A stretch of DNA of 64,000 nt from JAWAAW01 sp964353335. Lineage in GTDB: Archaea > Nanobdellota > Nanobdellia > Woesearchaeales > ARS49. Below are positions 32,103 through 41,181 of this stretch, piece by piece (within the stretch, counting starts at the first letter, position 1; every line of letters begins with the position of its first letter). The notes below the pieces were generated by a model, which saw only the letters and a program-made list of their open reading frames with translations, was not told the DNA's origin and ran no database searches. The translations under genes were made by a program, and so were the position numbers. The stretch lies in contig CAYGVI010000002.1 in assembly GCA_964353335.1 (NCBI GenBank), positions 1-64,000 of the forward strand, read 5' to 3'.

Positions 32103-33590
32103 ATGGTCGATATTCTGACTGACAAGCGCGGATGGAAGGATTTCCCAGTCGAAGCAGTTGTCCTTGGCGTTTTTGAGCCAAAGCCAGACGCGATTCTGAA
32201 TGAATTAAACAAGATTCTTGACGGTGCAATAGACCACATGATAAAGAAAAAGGAATTCACAGGAGAATTCGGCCAGTTAAAGCTCATTAACACCCTGAAA
32301 AAGCTGCCCTGCGAGCATGTCCTGCTTGCTGGATTGGGAAAGCGCGATGAATTCGGGCTTGAACAGCTTCGCCGTGTCTCAGGAACTGTTGCAAGGGCAT
32401 TGCGCGATGGCAATATCAGGAGCTATGCCACCACTTTGCACAACATAACAACAAAAAAAGCAACAATGCGCGAGCAGGCTCAGGCAGTCGCAGAGGGCAC
32501 AATACTTGGAGCATACCAGTTCACAAAGTACAAGACAATTGACAAGGACAAAATCAGGGAGCTGAAGGGCATAACCCTTCTCGAGGCAGACAAGGCAGCA
32601 GAAGAGGGCTCAAACGCAGGAAAAATAATTGCAGATGCGCAGTGCGGTGTCAGGGACATGGTCAATGAGCCTGCGTCTTTCAGGACGCCTGCAAAGCTCG
32701 CTGAAAGCGCTTTGGAGCTGAAAAAGCTCGGCGTTAAAGTTGCGGTTTATGACAAAGCAGGGATTGAAAAGCTAGGGCTTCACGCCCTTCTCGCTGTCAA
32801 CAGCGGAAGTTCTGAAGAGCCAAGGTTCATAGTTCTTGAGTACAAAAAAGGCACAGGGCAGCCTGTCGCAATTGTCGGAAAGGGAATCACTTTTGACTCT
32901 GGCGGCTTGGACCTGAAGCCTGCAAACTACATGGAAGACATGAAGAGCGACATGGCAGGCGCAGGCGTTGTCATCGGCACAATCAGGGCAGCCGCGGAGC
33001 TTGGCTTGAATGTTAATATTGTAGGTGTCATTCCAAGCACAGAAAACATGCCGGGCAACAAGGCATACAAGCCAGGAGATGTGGTTACTGCATTCAATGG
33101 AAGGACTATTGAGATTGGCAACACAGATGCAGAAGGAAGGGTTGTTCTTTCTGACGCTCTGGCTTATGTTGAAAAGAACCACAAGCCAAAATACATTGTT
33201 GATTTGGCAACCCTGACAGGAGCGTGCGTTATCGCGCTCGGCTATGCCGCAGCAGGGGTGATGAGCAAGGACACTGCGCTGGTAAACAAGCTCAAGCTGG
33301 CTGGCGAGGCATCTGGCGAACTGCTTTGGGAGCTTCCAATGTTTGATGATTACAAGGACCTAATAAAAAGCGACATCGCTGACGTCAGGAACATTGCCGG
33401 CGGAAAGGGCTATGAGGCTGGCGCGATAACCGCAGCCTGCTTCCTCCAGCACTTTGTTGAGAAAACACCTTATGCCCACATTGACATTGCAGGTCCTGCC
33501 TGGAGCATTGAAAGAAAGTACTATATAGATAAGGGCGGAACAGGATTCGGCATACGCATGCTGGTTGAATTCTTGAAATCAGTCAGGTAA
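32103..33590 (+). CDS. pepA: Leucyl aminopeptidase (M17 family), 495 aa
   Basis: This cytosolic two-metal exopeptidase has the M17 catalytic blocks: GKGITFDSGGLDLKP (Lys and Asp ligands), MKSDMAGAG, and the diagnostic NTDAEGRVVLSDAL. Length and domain order (N-terminal macro-like domain, C-terminal catalytic domain) are normal for the family. A TATA box (CTATAAATAG, 32072-32081) overlaps the stop of the preceding gene and lies about 25 nt before the ATG, so the mRNA is probably leaderless and independently transcribed. Confidence 0.95.
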   Translation: MVDILTDKRGWKDFPVEAVVLGVFEPKPDAILNELNKILDGAIDHMIKKKEFTGEFGQLKLINTLKKLPCEHVLLAGLGKRDEFGLEQLRRVSGTVARALRDGNIRSYATTLHNITTKKATMREQAQAVAEGTILGAYQFTKYKTIDKDKIRELKGITLLEADKAAEEGSNAGKIIADAQCGVRDMVNEPASFRTPAKLAESALELKKLGVKVAVYDKAGIEKLGLHALLAVNSGSSEEPRFIVLEYKKGTGQPVAIVGKGITFDSGGLDLKPANYMEDMKSDMAGAGVVIGTIRAAAELGLNVNIVGVIPSTENMPGNKAYKPGDVVTAFNGRTIEIGNTDAEGRVVLSDALAYVEKNHKPKYIVDLATLTGACVIALGYAAAGVMSKDTALVNKLKLAGEASGELLWELPMFDDYKDLIKSDIADVRNIAGGKGYEAGAITAACFLQHFVEKTPYAHIDIAGPAWSIERKYYIDKGGTGFGIRMLVEFLKSVR

Positions 33591-33649
33591 AACCATTACC
33601 TTTATAAATAGTCACTACCTAGTGGTAAATATAAGCTTTTCGGTGTATT

Positions 33650-36430
33650 ATGGACGACAAGACCAAGGAATATTTGCCTGCTGAAGTGAAGAAATTCACT
33701 CCGGCCCTGTTGGAAAAGCTCACTGAATTAGCTGTGCCTCCGCAGTTCAGGGGCACCACAAGCCTCGCAGAGGTTCAGGATGCGCGCAGGTTATTTGAAA
33801 ACGAAAACGCAGGAGCCACTTTCTCAGAACTGCACGACAAATACTGCAGGTGCATTGACAAGATAATGGCTGAAAGGCTGAACGCTTACAAAAACAAGGA
33901 ACCATCTGCAGACCAAGCTCCTGCGCCTGTTGAGCCAAAAGACCCTAAAGCTCTGGCTGAGCAGAAGCAAAACCTTCAGCTTGTGCTTGAAAGAAACTCT
34001 GTTGAGGCATACAGGAAGGACCACGGCCTTGACGAGCTCCGCGAAAACCTGAAGAAAAAGCTTGTTGAGAATATTTCCTATGAAAAAGGGCTTGCCAACC
34101 TGCTCAGGTATTATGAAAACAACAAAGGCAGGATGCCTATGAAGCCAATAATAACACATCCGGAAATAGAAAAACTAAATGTCCCTCCTGAAGTTAAAAT
34201 GATTAATTCGGTTTACCCAAATCTCACAGCAGACGAGGTTTCCTGGCTTTCCCTTGCGGATATTCCAAAAGACTGGCTCTACAACAAGCCTGCGTATGTG
34301 TATTACCCGCACGCCCTTGTGGACATTGACATGGACGGATTGAAATTCGCAATGGGCACAATTGACGACCGCCTTGAAACAGGAAGCGAGGCGTCAAACT
34401 CATTTGATGCAGGAGGGCTGACTAATGCCAGCCACCAATACCAGCTTGTGCCTTTCAACCACAATGTTGCACAGCTGATAAGGGGCATTGTTTTGCTGAG
34501 CATTGATGACCAGGACCTTTTCGGCGGGCTTTGGGGGCGGAATAACCTTGTGCCTATGCAGCGCGGAGACTCAATGCTCCTCAAGTCATTCCTGAAAAAC
34601 AGGGCAGACAGGTACAGCCTGCCTGAAAACTTTGATTCAGCCACGCTTGAGTCGCTTGTGGGCGACAGGAAAATCAGCGATGAGGCGATTGGCGAGTGCC
34701 GCGAGGCAATAACGCGCTATTACTCAGGAATGCAGGTCAGGAAAATGCCTTTGCACTGGGTGCAGGATTTTGTAAAGCTGATGGGAATGCTCTCAAGGCT
34801 GCCAAAGTTTGTTGAGAAAGAGGACTTGTTCAGGGGCTATGCAAAAATGTACGGCTCAGGAATTGATTTCATAAGCGAGGACGGCAGGATTGTTGACTCA
34901 GTCCCGTTTGCAGGGCACCTTCAGCACAGCGCATCATACGCGTTCCAAAGCGCAATCGCAAGCCCTGACAGGAAGAATGTTGTTATGCAGGAGCTCTTGA
35001 AAGAGCTTCAGATGAGGGTCAGCAATGTGAACGTCGGCAAAAACCAGCTTGCTGCTGACGCAGTCCAGTCAGAGATATTTGAAAAGCACGGCGTCTATGT
35101 GCCCACAGGGGTTTATTCAGGCAGCCACAAATACGACCCTGTAGAGATGTACCTGTCAAAATCAACAGATGATGAGCTGGTTACGCGCACAGTGAAGTTC
35201 AGCCTTGATGAACTGCGAATGATACGTGATTTGCTTGGCTGCATGCCAAAAGGCGCTGCAGGCAATGTGCGCGCGATATACAAGGAAATTTCTGATGCGC
35301 AGACAATTGACACATTCAGGACAGGGACTGTGAAATCAGGCCACTACGACCCTGTCAAAAAGCGGATTGCGATTGCTCTGCCTATTGAGTCGCCTGTGAT
35401 AAGTTCAGGCGAAGAGCTCCTTATGGCGGAAATACGCGAAGACAAAAAGCAAAAGTCGCAGCTCGAGAAAAACATGGAGAATGTCTTGTGCCACATGGAA
35501 TGCTTCAGGCACTGCCTGCTGCACGAGACAGGTGAATCAATATATGCCCATCTTCCTGATGATGAAAAAAGAAAATGGCTGGAAATAACAGCGCTGCCTG
35601 AAAAAAGTGCAGCCAAGAAGTTCCTCACCCCATACTCAAAAGAGGCGGTTAATGAGGATTTTGCCGAATGCTTTGCGGTTTATCTCACGCACGGCGCTGA
35701 GTTCCGCAAGCGCGCAGATGCTGCGCCAATAATCAGGGAAAAATACGAGTTCATGAAGCGCGTCTGGTGCGCTGACAGGCAAAGGGAGTTCAATGACGCT
35801 TCATTGCTTTCACTGAGCAAAATGCACGGCAAGCCCGATGATGACCTGAAAAAGCTCTCGGCAGAGGAAATATCGCAGCGTGTGATGCGCTCGCAAAATA
35901 CATCTCTTGTTGAAAGGATGATTTTCGCAAACACCGCCCTGTCATACGAGCAGCTCGCAGAGCAGGCTGAAAAAGACGGAGTCAGCACAATCAGCGGGCT
36001 TGAAAAGGCAGCGAGAAAACATGATGTCTCAAAAGCGGCTGAGGCGCTTGAGGAGATGTCGCGCACGCAAAGGGTGCGCGCATTTGTGCTGGAGAAAACA
36101 GCGAAGGAGGTTTACGGGCTGAAAGCTGACGTTGAAACAGTCCTTGACACAAACTTCCATGAGCTGCTTTGCCACGGCCAGCGCGCAGAGGCGCTCGAAT
36201 GCCTGCTTAAGCACGGCGCAAAGCCGCGCAAGGCGGAAAAAGTCGTGGATGACCTTTTGAAGCTTTACAAGTACTTTGAGGAATACCTTGCTATCCCTGA
36301 AATTACTGATAAAGAGGTAAAAGACACAGGGGACCGCGTGATAGGTTTTGTCAATGGAATAATCGATTGGGACAAGCAAAAGAAAAACCGCAGGTCAGAG
36401 CTTCCCCCTGGTGAAGAGGAACAGCAGTAA
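33650..36430 (+). CDS. Large unknown protein with a gluzincin-like HETGE motif, 926 aa
   Basis: I do not recognise the overall family. Around residues 620-710 the sequence resembles zincin peptidase domains: CLLHETGESIYAH (H625, E626, E629 where HExxH would have His629), then NEDFAECFAVYLTHGAEF about 50 residues later, followed by REKYEFMKRVW. The 'EDFAE.FA.Y' block is typical of lethal-factor-like and related metallopeptidases as the third-ligand helix. The His-to-Glu change may alter or abolish zinc binding. The rest is helical. A TATA box (CTTTATAAATAG, about 33599-33610) precedes it. No signal peptide. Confidence 0.75.
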   Translation: MDDKTKEYLPAEVKKFTPALLEKLTELAVPPQFRGTTSLAEVQDARRLFENENAGATFSELHDKYCRCIDKIMAERLNAYKNKEPSADQAPAPVEPKDPKALAEQKQNLQLVLERNSVEAYRKDHGLDELRENLKKKLVENISYEKGLANLLRYYENNKGRMPMKPIITHPEIEKLNVPPEVKMINSVYPNLTADEVSWLSLADIPKDWLYNKPAYVYYPHALVDIDMDGLKFAMGTIDDRLETGSEASNSFDAGGLTNASHQYQLVPFNHNVAQLIRGIVLLSIDDQDLFGGLWGRNNLVPMQRGDSMLLKSFLKNRADRYSLPENFDSATLESLVGDRKISDEAIGECREAITRYYSGMQVRKMPLHWVQDFVKLMGMLSRLPKFVEKEDLFRGYAKMYGSGIDFISEDGRIVDSVPFAGHLQHSASYAFQSAIASPDRKNVVMQELLKELQMRVSNVNVGKNQLAADAVQSEIFEKHGVYVPTGVYSGSHKYDPVEMYLSKSTDDELVTRTVKFSLDELRMIRDLLGCMPKGAAGNVRAIYKEISDAQTIDTFRTGTVKSGHYDPVKKRIAIALPIESPVISSGEELLMAEIREDKKQKSQLEKNMENVLCHMECFRHCLLHETGESIYAHLPDDEKRKWLEITALPEKSAAKKFLTPYSKEAVNEDFAECFAVYLTHGAEFRKRADAAPIIREKYEFMKRVWCADRQREFNDASLLSLSKMHGKPDDDLKKLSAEEISQRVMRSQNTSLVERMIFANTALSYEQLAEQAEKDGVSTISGLEKAARKHDVSKAAEALEEMSRTQRVRAFVLEKTAKEVYGLKADVETVLDTNFHELLCHGQRAEALECLLKHGAKPRKAEKVVDDLLKLYKYFEEYLAIPEITDKEVKDTGDRVIGFVNGIIDWDKQKKNRRSELPPGEEEQQ

Positions 36431-36497
36431 CCATATTTTTCTTTATGAATTTTGCAGTCGCTATATCCTTATAAACCGCCGTCAAGTAACTTCAGTC

Positions 36498-36968
36498 ATG
36501 CAGGAAAAGAGGTATTTCTCGCTTGATGAGGCAGAACGCACCCTGCCAAAGGTTGCGCAAATTCTTGACCGCCTGCACACAATCAAGGCACAGGTGAATC
36601 TTCTTTCAGCTGACCACGCAGAACCAAAGCTGCTGAGCGACCCGTTTACAGAGGAGCAGAGCTACAGGTTTGCGTTTGCCCAGGAAATAATCGGCAATGA
36701 CGAGCTGCATAAGCATATCTGCAAGTTTTTGCAGGTCCTTGAGCGCGTTGAGGGCATTGGCTGCACTGTCGCAGACCTTGACCGCGGGCTTGTTGACTTT
36801 CCCCATCTTTTGAACAACAAGAAGGAGATTCTTTTCTGCTGGCAGGAAAGCGAAGAGCATATAAATTCCTGGCATTCTGCCTCAAAATGCTTGTCAAGAA
36901 AGCCAATAATTGACATGTCGGAAAGCGGAGCTTTCCGAGCATGCTCAAGAACCGACCGCGGTTCTTGA
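36498..36968 (+). CDS. DUF2203 family protein with tail contributed by a palindromic element, 156 aa
   Basis: The family pattern is clear: RYFSLDEAERTLPKVAQIL at the start, GCTVADLDRGLVDFPHLL, ILFCWQESEEHINSWHS, and SRKPIID near the end. The role of DUF2203 is not established. ATG 36498 has a TATA box (CTTATAAAC, about 36470-36478) just upstream and matches the family start; the open frame begins earlier. The last ~17 residues are encoded by the double-hairpin element at 36912-36972, which also supplies the stop codon, so the original C-terminus has been replaced or extended. Confidence 0.8.
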   Translation: MQEKRYFSLDEAERTLPKVAQILDRLHTIKAQVNLLSADHAEPKLLSDPFTEEQSYRFAFAQEIIGNDELHKHICKFLQVLERVEGIGCTVADLDRGLVDFPHLLNNKKEILFCWQESEEHINSWHSASKCLSRKPIIDMSESGAFRACSRTDRGS

Positions 36969-36972
36969 CATG
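36912..36972 (+). repeat. Palindromic double-hairpin element, copy 1
   Basis: The layout is GACATGTC, a 9-bp hairpin (TCGGAAAGC/GCTTTCCGA, 3-nt loop), the palindrome GAGCATGCTC (36937-36946), a 10-bp hairpin (TCAAGAACCG/CGGTTCTTGA, 4-nt loop), and GACATG. The same layout and the same joining palindromes occur in opposite orientation at 38432-38508. It lies over the end of the DUF2203 gene and encodes its last residues. It may be a mobile REP-like or Rickettsia-palindrome-like unit. Confidence 0.8.
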
Positions 36973-36983
36973 GGTTCTGAAAA

Positions 36984-37277
36984 ATGATGAATATAGCAGT
37001 AAAACAGCAGGATGGGACAGTGAAGCGGTATAAGATTACTTATGACCGCGAGCAGTGCATAGGCGCTGGAGCGTGCATAGCAGCATTTCCAGAGCGATGG
37101 GAAATGGCAGACGACGGCAAGGCAGACCTGAAAGGCGGCAAATCAAACGATGACAATTCTGTCCAGGAGCTTGAAATAACAGAAAATGAATTCAAGCAGA
37201 TGATGGACTCTGCGCAGGCATGCCCTGTGCTAGTCATTCACATCACTGACCTCGAGACAAAAAAGCGCCTTATCTGA
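36984..37277 (+). CDS. Ferredoxin-like protein, single-cluster (probably [3Fe-4S]), 97 aa
   Basis: The protein has CIGAGAC near residue 26 and a distant ACPV near residue 79, the Cys arrangement of small monocluster ferredoxins. The second ligand position of the usual CxxCxxC is Ala (CIGAGAC), which is typical of [3Fe-4S] forms. A polar insert (about residues 45-65, DGKADLKGGKSNDDN) separates the two Cys regions. It probably transfers electrons to an oxidoreductase not seen nearby. It converges with the leuA-like gene, overlapping by 8 nt. Confidence 0.85.
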   Translation: MMNIAVKQQDGTVKRYKITYDREQCIGAGACIAAFPERWEMADDGKADLKGGKSNDDNSVQELEITENEFKQMMDSAQACPVLVIHITDLETKKRLI

Positions 37278-38535
37278 GTGTCATTTCTGCGCTTTGCATT
37301 TCTTTTGCGATTGCCATCAGGTCATTGTCCCTGACTTCTTTGCATTTGTCAGCATACTGCCTGTAGCTTTGCATAAACCGCTCAATGTCGCAGTTAATTC
37401 CCAATTGCTGGAGCCTTGCCGCAACAGCGTGCCTGCCAGAGTGCCTTCCAAGCACTATTTCTGTTTTCCTGCCGACATCTTCTGCGCGCACTGCCTCGTA
37501 AGTCTGCTTGTTTGCGAGTATTCCGTGCTGGTGGATTCCTGCCTCATGGCTAAAAGCATTCTTTCCAACAATTGCCTTGTTTGGCTGGACATCAACCTCT
37601 GATTCGCAGGCAACAGCCCTGCTTGCAGAATAAATCTGCCTGGTCTTGACGCCTGTTTCAATGCCGTAAATATCCTTTCTGGTCTTTAATGCCATCACTA
37701 CTTCCTCAAGGGCTGCATTTCCTGCCCTTTCGCCAATTCCATTGACAGAGCATTCAACCTGCCTTGCCCCTGCCCTTACTGCTGCAAGCGAGTTCGCCAC
37801 AGCAAGCCCAAGGTCATTGTGGCAGTGCACGCTAATCACAGCCATGCCGTTCCTGAACTCAGGGTGCTCGCAATAAACTGACTTTATCCTTCCGTAAAAG
37901 TCATCAGGTGTTGCATAGCCCACCGTGTCTGGGATGTTGATTGTTGTCGCGCCGTTCTGAAGCGCAATACTGATTATTTCGTGCATGAACTTTGGCTTTG
38001 TCCTTGTCGCGTCCTCAAGCGAGAACTCAACATCAGGGGTGATGCTGGCTGCATAGCGCACCATCTCAGCGGTTATCGCCCTGACTTCATCAGGTGTTTT
38101 CTTCAGCTTGTGCTTCATGTGTATCGGTGATGTCGCGATAAAGGTGTGTATCCTTCCCCTGCCTGAATTAATCGCGCTTTCAAGGGCTGACGCTGCCTCA
38201 TCAATGTCCCCCTTTGAAGCCCTGGCAAGAGCCGCGATTACAGGCGAATGCTCCTGCTCTGCTGCCCATTCTGAAATCTTTTGCACTGCCTCATACTGTG
38301 CAGGCGAGGATACTGGGAATCCTGCCTCTATGATGTCAACATTAAGCAATGCGAGCTGCCTGGCTATCCTTTCCTTGCCCTCTGTGCTCATTGCAAAAGA
38401 GGGCGCCTGCTCACCGTCTCTGAGTGTTGTGTCAAGAACCGCCAAGTGTTGATATGATTGTGGCGGTTCTTGAGCATGCTCAGAAACCTTCGCGGTTTCT
38501 GACATGTCAAATATTTTTACTTGTTCATTGCCCAT
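37270..38535 (-). CDS. leuA: 2-isopropylmalate synthase/homocitrate synthase family protein without regulatory domain, 421 aa
   Basis: This HMGL-like TIM-barrel enzyme condenses acetyl-CoA with a 2-oxo acid. It has the LDTTLRDGEQAPSF signature, the metal-binding VHCHNDLGLAVANS and NGIGERAGNA, and continues through HEAGIHQHG and LGRHSGRHA. It ends at about 421 aa, so the C-terminal LeuA allosteric domain is missing, as in homocitrate synthases. Substrate cannot be settled; leucine-type IPMS is the closest in motif. ATG 38535 is chosen for its GGTGA site. Residues about 10-40 are encoded by the palindromic element at 38432-38508. No other leucine-pathway gene is in the window. Confidence 0.85.
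   Translation of the reverse strand: MGNEQVKIFDMSETAKVSEHAQEPPQSYQHLAVLDTTLRDGEQAPSFAMSTEGKERIARQLALLNVDIIEAGFPVSSPAQYEAVQKISEWAAEQEHSPVIAALARASKGDIDEAASALESAINSGRGRIHTFIATSPIHMKHKLKKTPDEVRAITAEMVRYAASITPDVEFSLEDATRTKPKFMHEIISIALQNGATTINIPDTVGYATPDDFYGRIKSVYCEHPEFRNGMAVISVHCHNDLGLAVANSLAAVRAGARQVECSVNGIGERAGNAALEEVVMALKTRKDIYGIETGVKTRQIYSASRAVACESEVDVQPNKAIVGKNAFSHEAGIHQHGILANKQTYEAVRAEDVGRKTEIVLGRHSGRHAVAARLQQLGINCDIERFMQSYRQYADKCKEVRDNDLMAIAKEMQSAEMTLR
38432..38508 (-). repeat. Palindromic double-hairpin element, copy 2, inside the leuA-like gene
   Basis: Read on the minus strand the order is GACATGTC (38501-38508), an 8-bp hairpin (CAGAAACC/GGTTTCTG), GAGCATGCTC (38472-38481), then a 13-bp hairpin (TCAAGAACCGCCA/TGGCGGTTCTTGA, 16-nt loop). 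It shares both joining palindromes and the AAGAACCG arm with copy 1. It lies in frame within the N-terminal extension of the leuA-like gene and encodes DMSETAKVSEHAQEPP, upstream of the conserved catalytic domain. Confidence 0.8.
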
Positions 38536-38790
38536 GGTTTTCACCTTTGTTGTTTTGTCGGGCAAGAAAGCGCCTGCTAATCTGATTGCAAGGGAACGCG
38601 CCTTCCTGCGAAAGCTTGTCCCCTATAACAGAAGCAGAAGCAAAGCTAGCAAAATCGCAATGTTTTGTCCAGCTGTTGCTTTCATAGCACTTTGAGAAAC
38701 AGCCGCGATATTTAAGCTTTTGCAGTGGTTTCCAAGAAACATTTAAATACCCAATACCCAAGAATTCCGTTATAAAAAGAGGTGTATATC
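38536..38790 (+). promoter_or_regulatory. Divergent intergenic region between leuA-like gene and exported protein gene
   Basis: About 255 bp separate the two genes. Near the right end is a TATA box (CATTTAAATAC, about 38740-38750) and then GAGGTG (38779-38784), a strong ribosome site for the gene at 38791. Two short overlapping open frames (38504-38695 plus, 38525-38761 minus) have no ribosome site and no recognisable sequence, so I do not annotate them. The leuA-like gene uses GGTGA at 38541-38545 on the minus strand. Confidence 0.5.
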
Positions 38791-40578
38791 ATGAAGCTCG
38801 CGGTTCCTTTTGAGATAAGGATTTTCTTGATAGTTGTTCTTGTGTCAATAATATCTGTGCTGGTCATCCTTGACACGCCTGAGACTGAGGTTTCTTACTC
38901 AAATGTACAAACATATTCGCAGATACAGACAACATCCAATGTAATTCAGGGATTGCAGCAGCCGGGCGAGCCTGTGAACACTTTGGTAATCACAGGAGTT
39001 GACATCGGCCAGTCAATCGGCTACAAAACACCTTCAATAACAGGAAATGAGTTTGCGTGCTTTGCAGACAGGAAAGTCCACACAAATGCAGGGGCAACAA
39101 CAGTCAGATATTCCCTTTTGCTCCGCGACCCCACAGTCGGCGGATTCAACGGATGCTTTATTGATTACACGCGGAATGAGCAGAATGTTCAGGGGCTGTA
39201 CATGCACTGCCCGTCTAACAGCGATATGTTCGCATTCCTTATTGAGTTTGATTCAGGCCTGAGGAGCAAGCTGGATGGCAACACGCTCAAGGACCTTGAC
39301 GAGGTTGATATCCCGCTGTTCGGCGAGATGTATACTATTGTCAGGGCAGAGGCAGATACTGCTAACAAGATAGTTTCACTGCGCTTTATGGGCCCTGCAG
39401 GCACTCTGGACATCCAAGACAATTATGGTGACAATGCGTTTGACCAGGACATCAAGGTGAACGGCAACCACGTAATGAACGGCAGGATAAAGATAGTTGC
39501 AAGCTATGACGGCAGCGAGCTGAGCATAAGCCGCATTGAGTACCGTTTGACTCCAATGCCTATTTTCGGAAAGGATGTTTATGTTGAGGACCACCACGGC
39601 ACAAAGCAGTATTTGAGGACGCCTGAGGGATTCCTCGGAGACTTTGACATGCTGTTTGCCGGAATGGGCGGAACTGCGCCAAAAGTGAGCGTGTCTGCGC
39701 CAAAGATGTCAGGCACATCTGACCTGCAGACCAGCAATGTTATCGCGTTCAAGTCAGCAGGCAATGTGAAATACAACATGATTTTCACAAACACAAAGGG
39801 CCAGTATTACAAATTCCCGCTTGTTTATGACACTGGTGCAGGGCTGAAGTGGGGCGACAACACAAAGGACTTTTATTTCATCAGCGGGCCATTCCCTGCA
39901 ATTCCCGTGCACAGCCTTATTGCCATGACCAGCCGCAACAACAAGCGCGGCGTGACCAACATTGTTGAGTACAGCACTGTTGACATGGACGGGCTGCAGA
40001 TTTACTTCAAGGACTGGGCAGGCAAGGAAACAGCACCGCCATTTGACCCAACCACAGGCGAAGGCGTTGTCACATTCTCAGGAAATGAGTACAGGTTTGT
40101 AGTTGACCTTATGAACCCAGACCACCCGATTGCGATTGACCAGGATGGCGATGGCGCGCTTGGCGGGCTTGCCAACCTTGTTGCACTGGGAGGGGTGCGC
40201 GTGATACTCAACCCCGGATTCTCAGGCCAGGTTTATGTTGAGTCATCATTGTTTGCAGAAGGCGGCGGTCCTGAGGCAACAGGATTTGCTTTCACACCAG
40301 GAATTGACGCAGACATCACAGGCGGCGTCCAGATGCTGTACAATGATGCAACAGACATGAATGAGGGCTTGACAGGCTTTGGAATATTTGTCCAGCAGAC
40401 AACGCAGAAGAACACAGGCAGGAACCTGATATTCAACCTGCCTGGCGGACAGGTCGGCTATGCTGTGAAGGTTGCCATGCCAAAGGTCAGCGGTCAGATG
40501 CAGGGAGAAGTCCTTGTGACTTGCGAGCGCTCAGAGTTTGTCAAGGCTCAGAAGGCTGCGCAGAAGGCGTTCCAGTAG
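38791..40578 (+). CDS. Membrane-anchored exported protein of unknown function, 595 aa
   Basis: An N-terminal uncleaved-looking helix (IRIFLIVVLVSIISVLVIL, about residues 9-27) anchors the protein and the remaining ~565 residues are predicted to lie outside the cell. They are beta-rich with many Gly, Asp, Asn, Thr and few Cys, and include a Ca-loop-like DQDGDGALGG near residue 450. ATG 38791 is used because GAGGTG lies 6 nt upstream; the open frame's earlier GTG overlaps that site. It may be a surface or S-layer-associated protein, by appearance only. Confidence 0.75.
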   Translation: MKLAVPFEIRIFLIVVLVSIISVLVILDTPETEVSYSNVQTYSQIQTTSNVIQGLQQPGEPVNTLVITGVDIGQSIGYKTPSITGNEFACFADRKVHTNAGATTVRYSLLLRDPTVGGFNGCFIDYTRNEQNVQGLYMHCPSNSDMFAFLIEFDSGLRSKLDGNTLKDLDEVDIPLFGEMYTIVRAEADTANKIVSLRFMGPAGTLDIQDNYGDNAFDQDIKVNGNHVMNGRIKIVASYDGSELSISRIEYRLTPMPIFGKDVYVEDHHGTKQYLRTPEGFLGDFDMLFAGMGGTAPKVSVSAPKMSGTSDLQTSNVIAFKSAGNVKYNMIFTNTKGQYYKFPLVYDTGAGLKWGDNTKDFYFISGPFPAIPVHSLIAMTSRNNKRGVTNIVEYSTVDMDGLQIYFKDWAGKETAPPFDPTTGEGVVTFSGNEYRFVVDLMNPDHPIAIDQDGDGALGGLANLVALGGVRVILNPGFSGQVYVESSLFAEGGGPEATGFAFTPGIDADITGGVQMLYNDATDMNEGLTGFGIFVQQTTQKNTGRNLIFNLPGGQVGYAVKVAMPKVSGQMQGEVLVTCERSEFVKAQKAAQKAFQ

Positions 40579-40771
40579 GCTTTTGGTCCTTTGGTTTGAT
40601 AGGCTCTGATTTGTTGTAAACAGTCAGTTCTATTATTTCCTTGAAATGGTCATCAAGGCACTCGCAGCGTGCAATCATGTCTACAAGGGTGTGCGGTTGT
40701 GCGCTGATATGGAGAACTTCGTCTGTTCTTTCAGGCTGCTTGTATTTGATTGCAATGTCATAATCCGGCAT
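40541..40771 (-). CDS. Small hypothetical protein, 76 aa
   Basis: I do not recognise it. It is acidic-to-neutral and soluble, with one Cys pair (CEC) and a low-complexity C-terminus rich in Pro, Ser and Thr. It follows the 121-aa exported protein gene by 10 nt on the same strand, so they are probably co-transcribed, and its last codons overlap the end of the convergent exported protein gene by 38 nt. The overlap lowers confidence in its exact end. Confidence 0.55.
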   Translation of the reverse strand: MPDYDIAIKYKQPERTDEVLHISAQPHTLVDMIARCECLDDHFKEIIELTVYNKSEPIKPKDQKPTGTPSAQPSEP

Positions 40772-40781
40772 TTTTCTTCAC

Positions 40782-41147
40782 TCAGTCAATCTCTATGAAC
40801 CTGTGTCTTATGTGCTTGTTGCCTTCGCTGTCTGTCACAGTCATCCTGATAACATATTCGCCGTAATCAGCGTCCCAGGGCAGCTCAAGCATCTTGTGTA
40901 CTGTGGTGTACTGCAGTTCATCAGGGTCATAAGGCCCCTTGCTTTCCCTTATTCCAAGCTCAGGGATTGTGAAAACAACCTTGATATCCTTGTTTGATTG
41001 CAAATCACGCACATTAAGGCTGACATCGTTTTCAACAAATTCATAGAACGGCGCATCGTCATAAACGCCCCAGCGGTCAACAGTGACAAAAGCGCTGGCA
41101 CTGGCAGAAAGAATAATCAATATCAATACTGCAACAATCCCCCTCAT
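40782..41147 (-). CDS. Small exported protein, 121 aa
   Basis: A cleavable signal peptide (MRGIVAVLILIILSASASA) is followed by a ~100-residue beta-sandwich-like domain (strands such as DIKVVFTIPELG and EYVIRMTVTDSEGN), resembling bacterial or archaeal Ig-like surface modules. No Cys in the mature part. It is the first of a two-gene unit with the 76-aa gene. Role unknown. Confidence 0.7.
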   Translation of the reverse strand: MRGIVAVLILIILSASASAFVTVDRWGVYDDAPFYEFVENDVSLNVRDLQSNKDIKVVFTIPELGIRESKGPYDPDELQYTTVHKMLELPWDADYGEYVIRMTVTDSEGNKHIRHRFIEID

Positions 41148-41181
41148 TACTATTGGAGAATAGTAACCTCTTATTTAAAGA

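Noticed and set aside
38504..38761. Two overlapping short frames (plus 38504-38695, minus 38525-38761) between leuA-like and exported protein genes
   Set aside because: Neither has a ribosome site or recognisable sequence and both run through promoter elements.
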